This document shows positions 6,867-7,545 of a DNA stretch of 7,545 nt, piece after piece (positions within the stretch are counted from its first letter, which is position 1; every line of letters begins with the position of its first letter). The stretch is taken from NCBI GenBank assembly GCA_020430675.1, contig JAGQJJ010000170.1, forward strand, positions 1 to 7,545. Reading direction: 5' to 3'. Both the position numbers and the translations under genes were made by a program. The notes under the pieces were generated by a model. It saw only the letters and a program-made list of their open reading frames with translations. It made no database searches and was not told where the DNA came from. Source of the DNA: Myxococcales bacterium (lineage in GTDB: Bacteria > Myxococcota > Bradymonadia > UBA7976 > UBA1532).

Positions 6867-7545
6867 GTGGACAGTGCCCAGTCGCCGGCTACCGCAAACG
6901 CCGCCCCGCGTCCGTCGCCACCCAAAGAGGCGACGGCGATCAAGCAGGGGGACAAGGTTGGCAACCGCTTTGTCATCGACGAGCGGCTTGGCGACGGGGT
7001 CTTTGGCACCACGTACCGCGCGGTCGACGAAAAGAGCGGCAAGAAGATCGCCATCTTGATGATGGATCCGGCCCTCGCGGCCGACAAGGCGTCGACCGAC
7101 GCCCTGCGCACGTCGGTCAAGCTGGCGACCGAGCTGGTGCACAAGAATGTGCTCGGCGTGTTTGGCATGGGCAAAGAGGGCGCGCGGCGCTACGTGGCCT
7201 ACGAATATGTCGACGGCCAGACGCTCTCCGAGCTGCTCGACAAGAAGGCCGAGGCGGGCAAGCAGTTCACGCTCAAGGGCGCCTACAACCTGATGGCGCA
7301 CGTCTGCAACGGGCTGCAATACGCCCGCGAGAAGATGTCGCACGATACGCTGCGGCCCTCGGTGGTGCTCATCAACCGCACCGGACGGGTCAAGGTCGCC
7401 GACTTCGGCTTCGCGGCGCTGCGGCCCGCGCTGCTGGGGGCGGGCACGGCTTTGGGGCAATGGGACCTAGCCTGCCTGGACGACGGTTCAAGCCCGATCG
7501 ACGGTCTGCACGCGCTGGGCATCATGATCTACGCGCTGCTCGTCG
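6867..7545 (+). CDS. Serine/threonine protein kinase-fold protein, probable pseudokinase (partial, runs off right edge)
   Basis: The first 226 codons of a longer protein are present. Residues 1-28 are a Pro/Ala-rich leader. A kinase-like domain starts near 30: RLGDGVFGTTYRAVD (40-54) keeps the GxGxxG loop. In the next strand KIAILMMD, the usual VAIK lysine is Leu64, and the alpha-C glutamate is not evident (Thr82/Ser83). YEYVDGQTLSELL (112-124) is a normal hinge region. The catalytic loop reads SHDTLRPSVVLI: against HRDLKPSN, Arg is Asp160, the catalytic Asp is Thr161, Lys is Arg163 and Asn is Val166. DFG is intact at 179-181. No APE motif is seen, but IDGLHALGIMIYALL (211-225) matches the alpha-F region. 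The fold is sure and catalysis very unlikely. Start: GTG 6867 with GGGAG (6852-6856) ten bases upstream; an in-frame TAA lies at 6819. Any C-terminal sensor or membrane domain is outside the window. Confidence 0.88.
   Translation, partial: MDSAQSPATANAAPRPSPPKEATAIKQGDKVGNRFVIDERLGDGVFGTTYRAVDEKSGKKIAILMMDPALAADKASTDALRTSVKLATELVHKNVLGVFGMGKEGARRYVAYEYVDGQTLSELLDKKAEAGKQFTLKGAYNLMAHVCNGLQYAREKMSHDTLRPSVVLINRTGRVKVADFGFAALRPALLGAGTALGQWDLACLDDGSSPIDGLHALGIMIYALLV

Noticed and set aside
6810..7460. A 216-codon minus-strand open frame at the right end
   Set aside because: It is the shadow of the kinase-fold gene, whose plus-strand translation has unmistakable kinase subdomains.

Overview
The window is very GC-rich (roughly 70% by eye), densely coded on both strands, and carries eight complete genes plus one partial gene at each end. 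The mix is histidine-degradation enzymes, a ComEA-like helix-hairpin-helix protein, small lipoproteins and a eukaryotic-like kinase fold. This suggests a GC-rich proteobacterium or a member of the former deltaproteobacteria (Myxococcota or Bradymonadota type). That assignment is an inference from style and gene content; there is no rRNA or tRNA here to settle it.

Left third (1-3161): a minus-strand unit read right to left. hutH (histidine ammonia-lyase) is followed after 5 bases by hutI (imidazolonepropionase). After a 116-base gap comes the N-terminus of a WYL/YafY-type HTH regulator that runs off the left edge. A good sigma70-like promoter and a 12-base perfect palindrome lie just upstream of hutH. 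HutH and HutI catalyse steps 1 and 3 of histidine catabolism. The enzyme for step 2 (hutU) and those after HutI are not in the window.

Middle (3162-5048): a plus-strand run, probably one transcript. It holds a Gph-type HAD phosphatase, a CrcB/Fluc fluoride channel overlapping it by 10 bases, and a cytoplasmic glycerophosphodiester phosphodiesterase 37 bases further on. Immediately after the last stop codon is a 156-base non-coding element bounded by about 20-base imperfect inverted repeats and full of internal hairpins. It may be a dispersed palindromic repeat, a MITE, or a complex terminator.

Right third (5049-7545): a small membrane-anchored or exported ComEA-like protein on the plus strand overlaps tail-to-tail with a minus-strand lipoprotein-like gene. 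That gene is divergent from a second small lipoprotein gene, and the two proteins share a common pattern and are probably distant paralogues. The window ends inside a protein with a protein-kinase fold that lacks the VAIK lysine, the HRD aspartate, the catalytic-loop asparagine and the APE motif, while keeping the glycine-rich loop and DFG. It is a clear pseudokinase candidate and the most unusual thing here. No CRISPR array, insertion sequence, tRNA or rRNA was seen.
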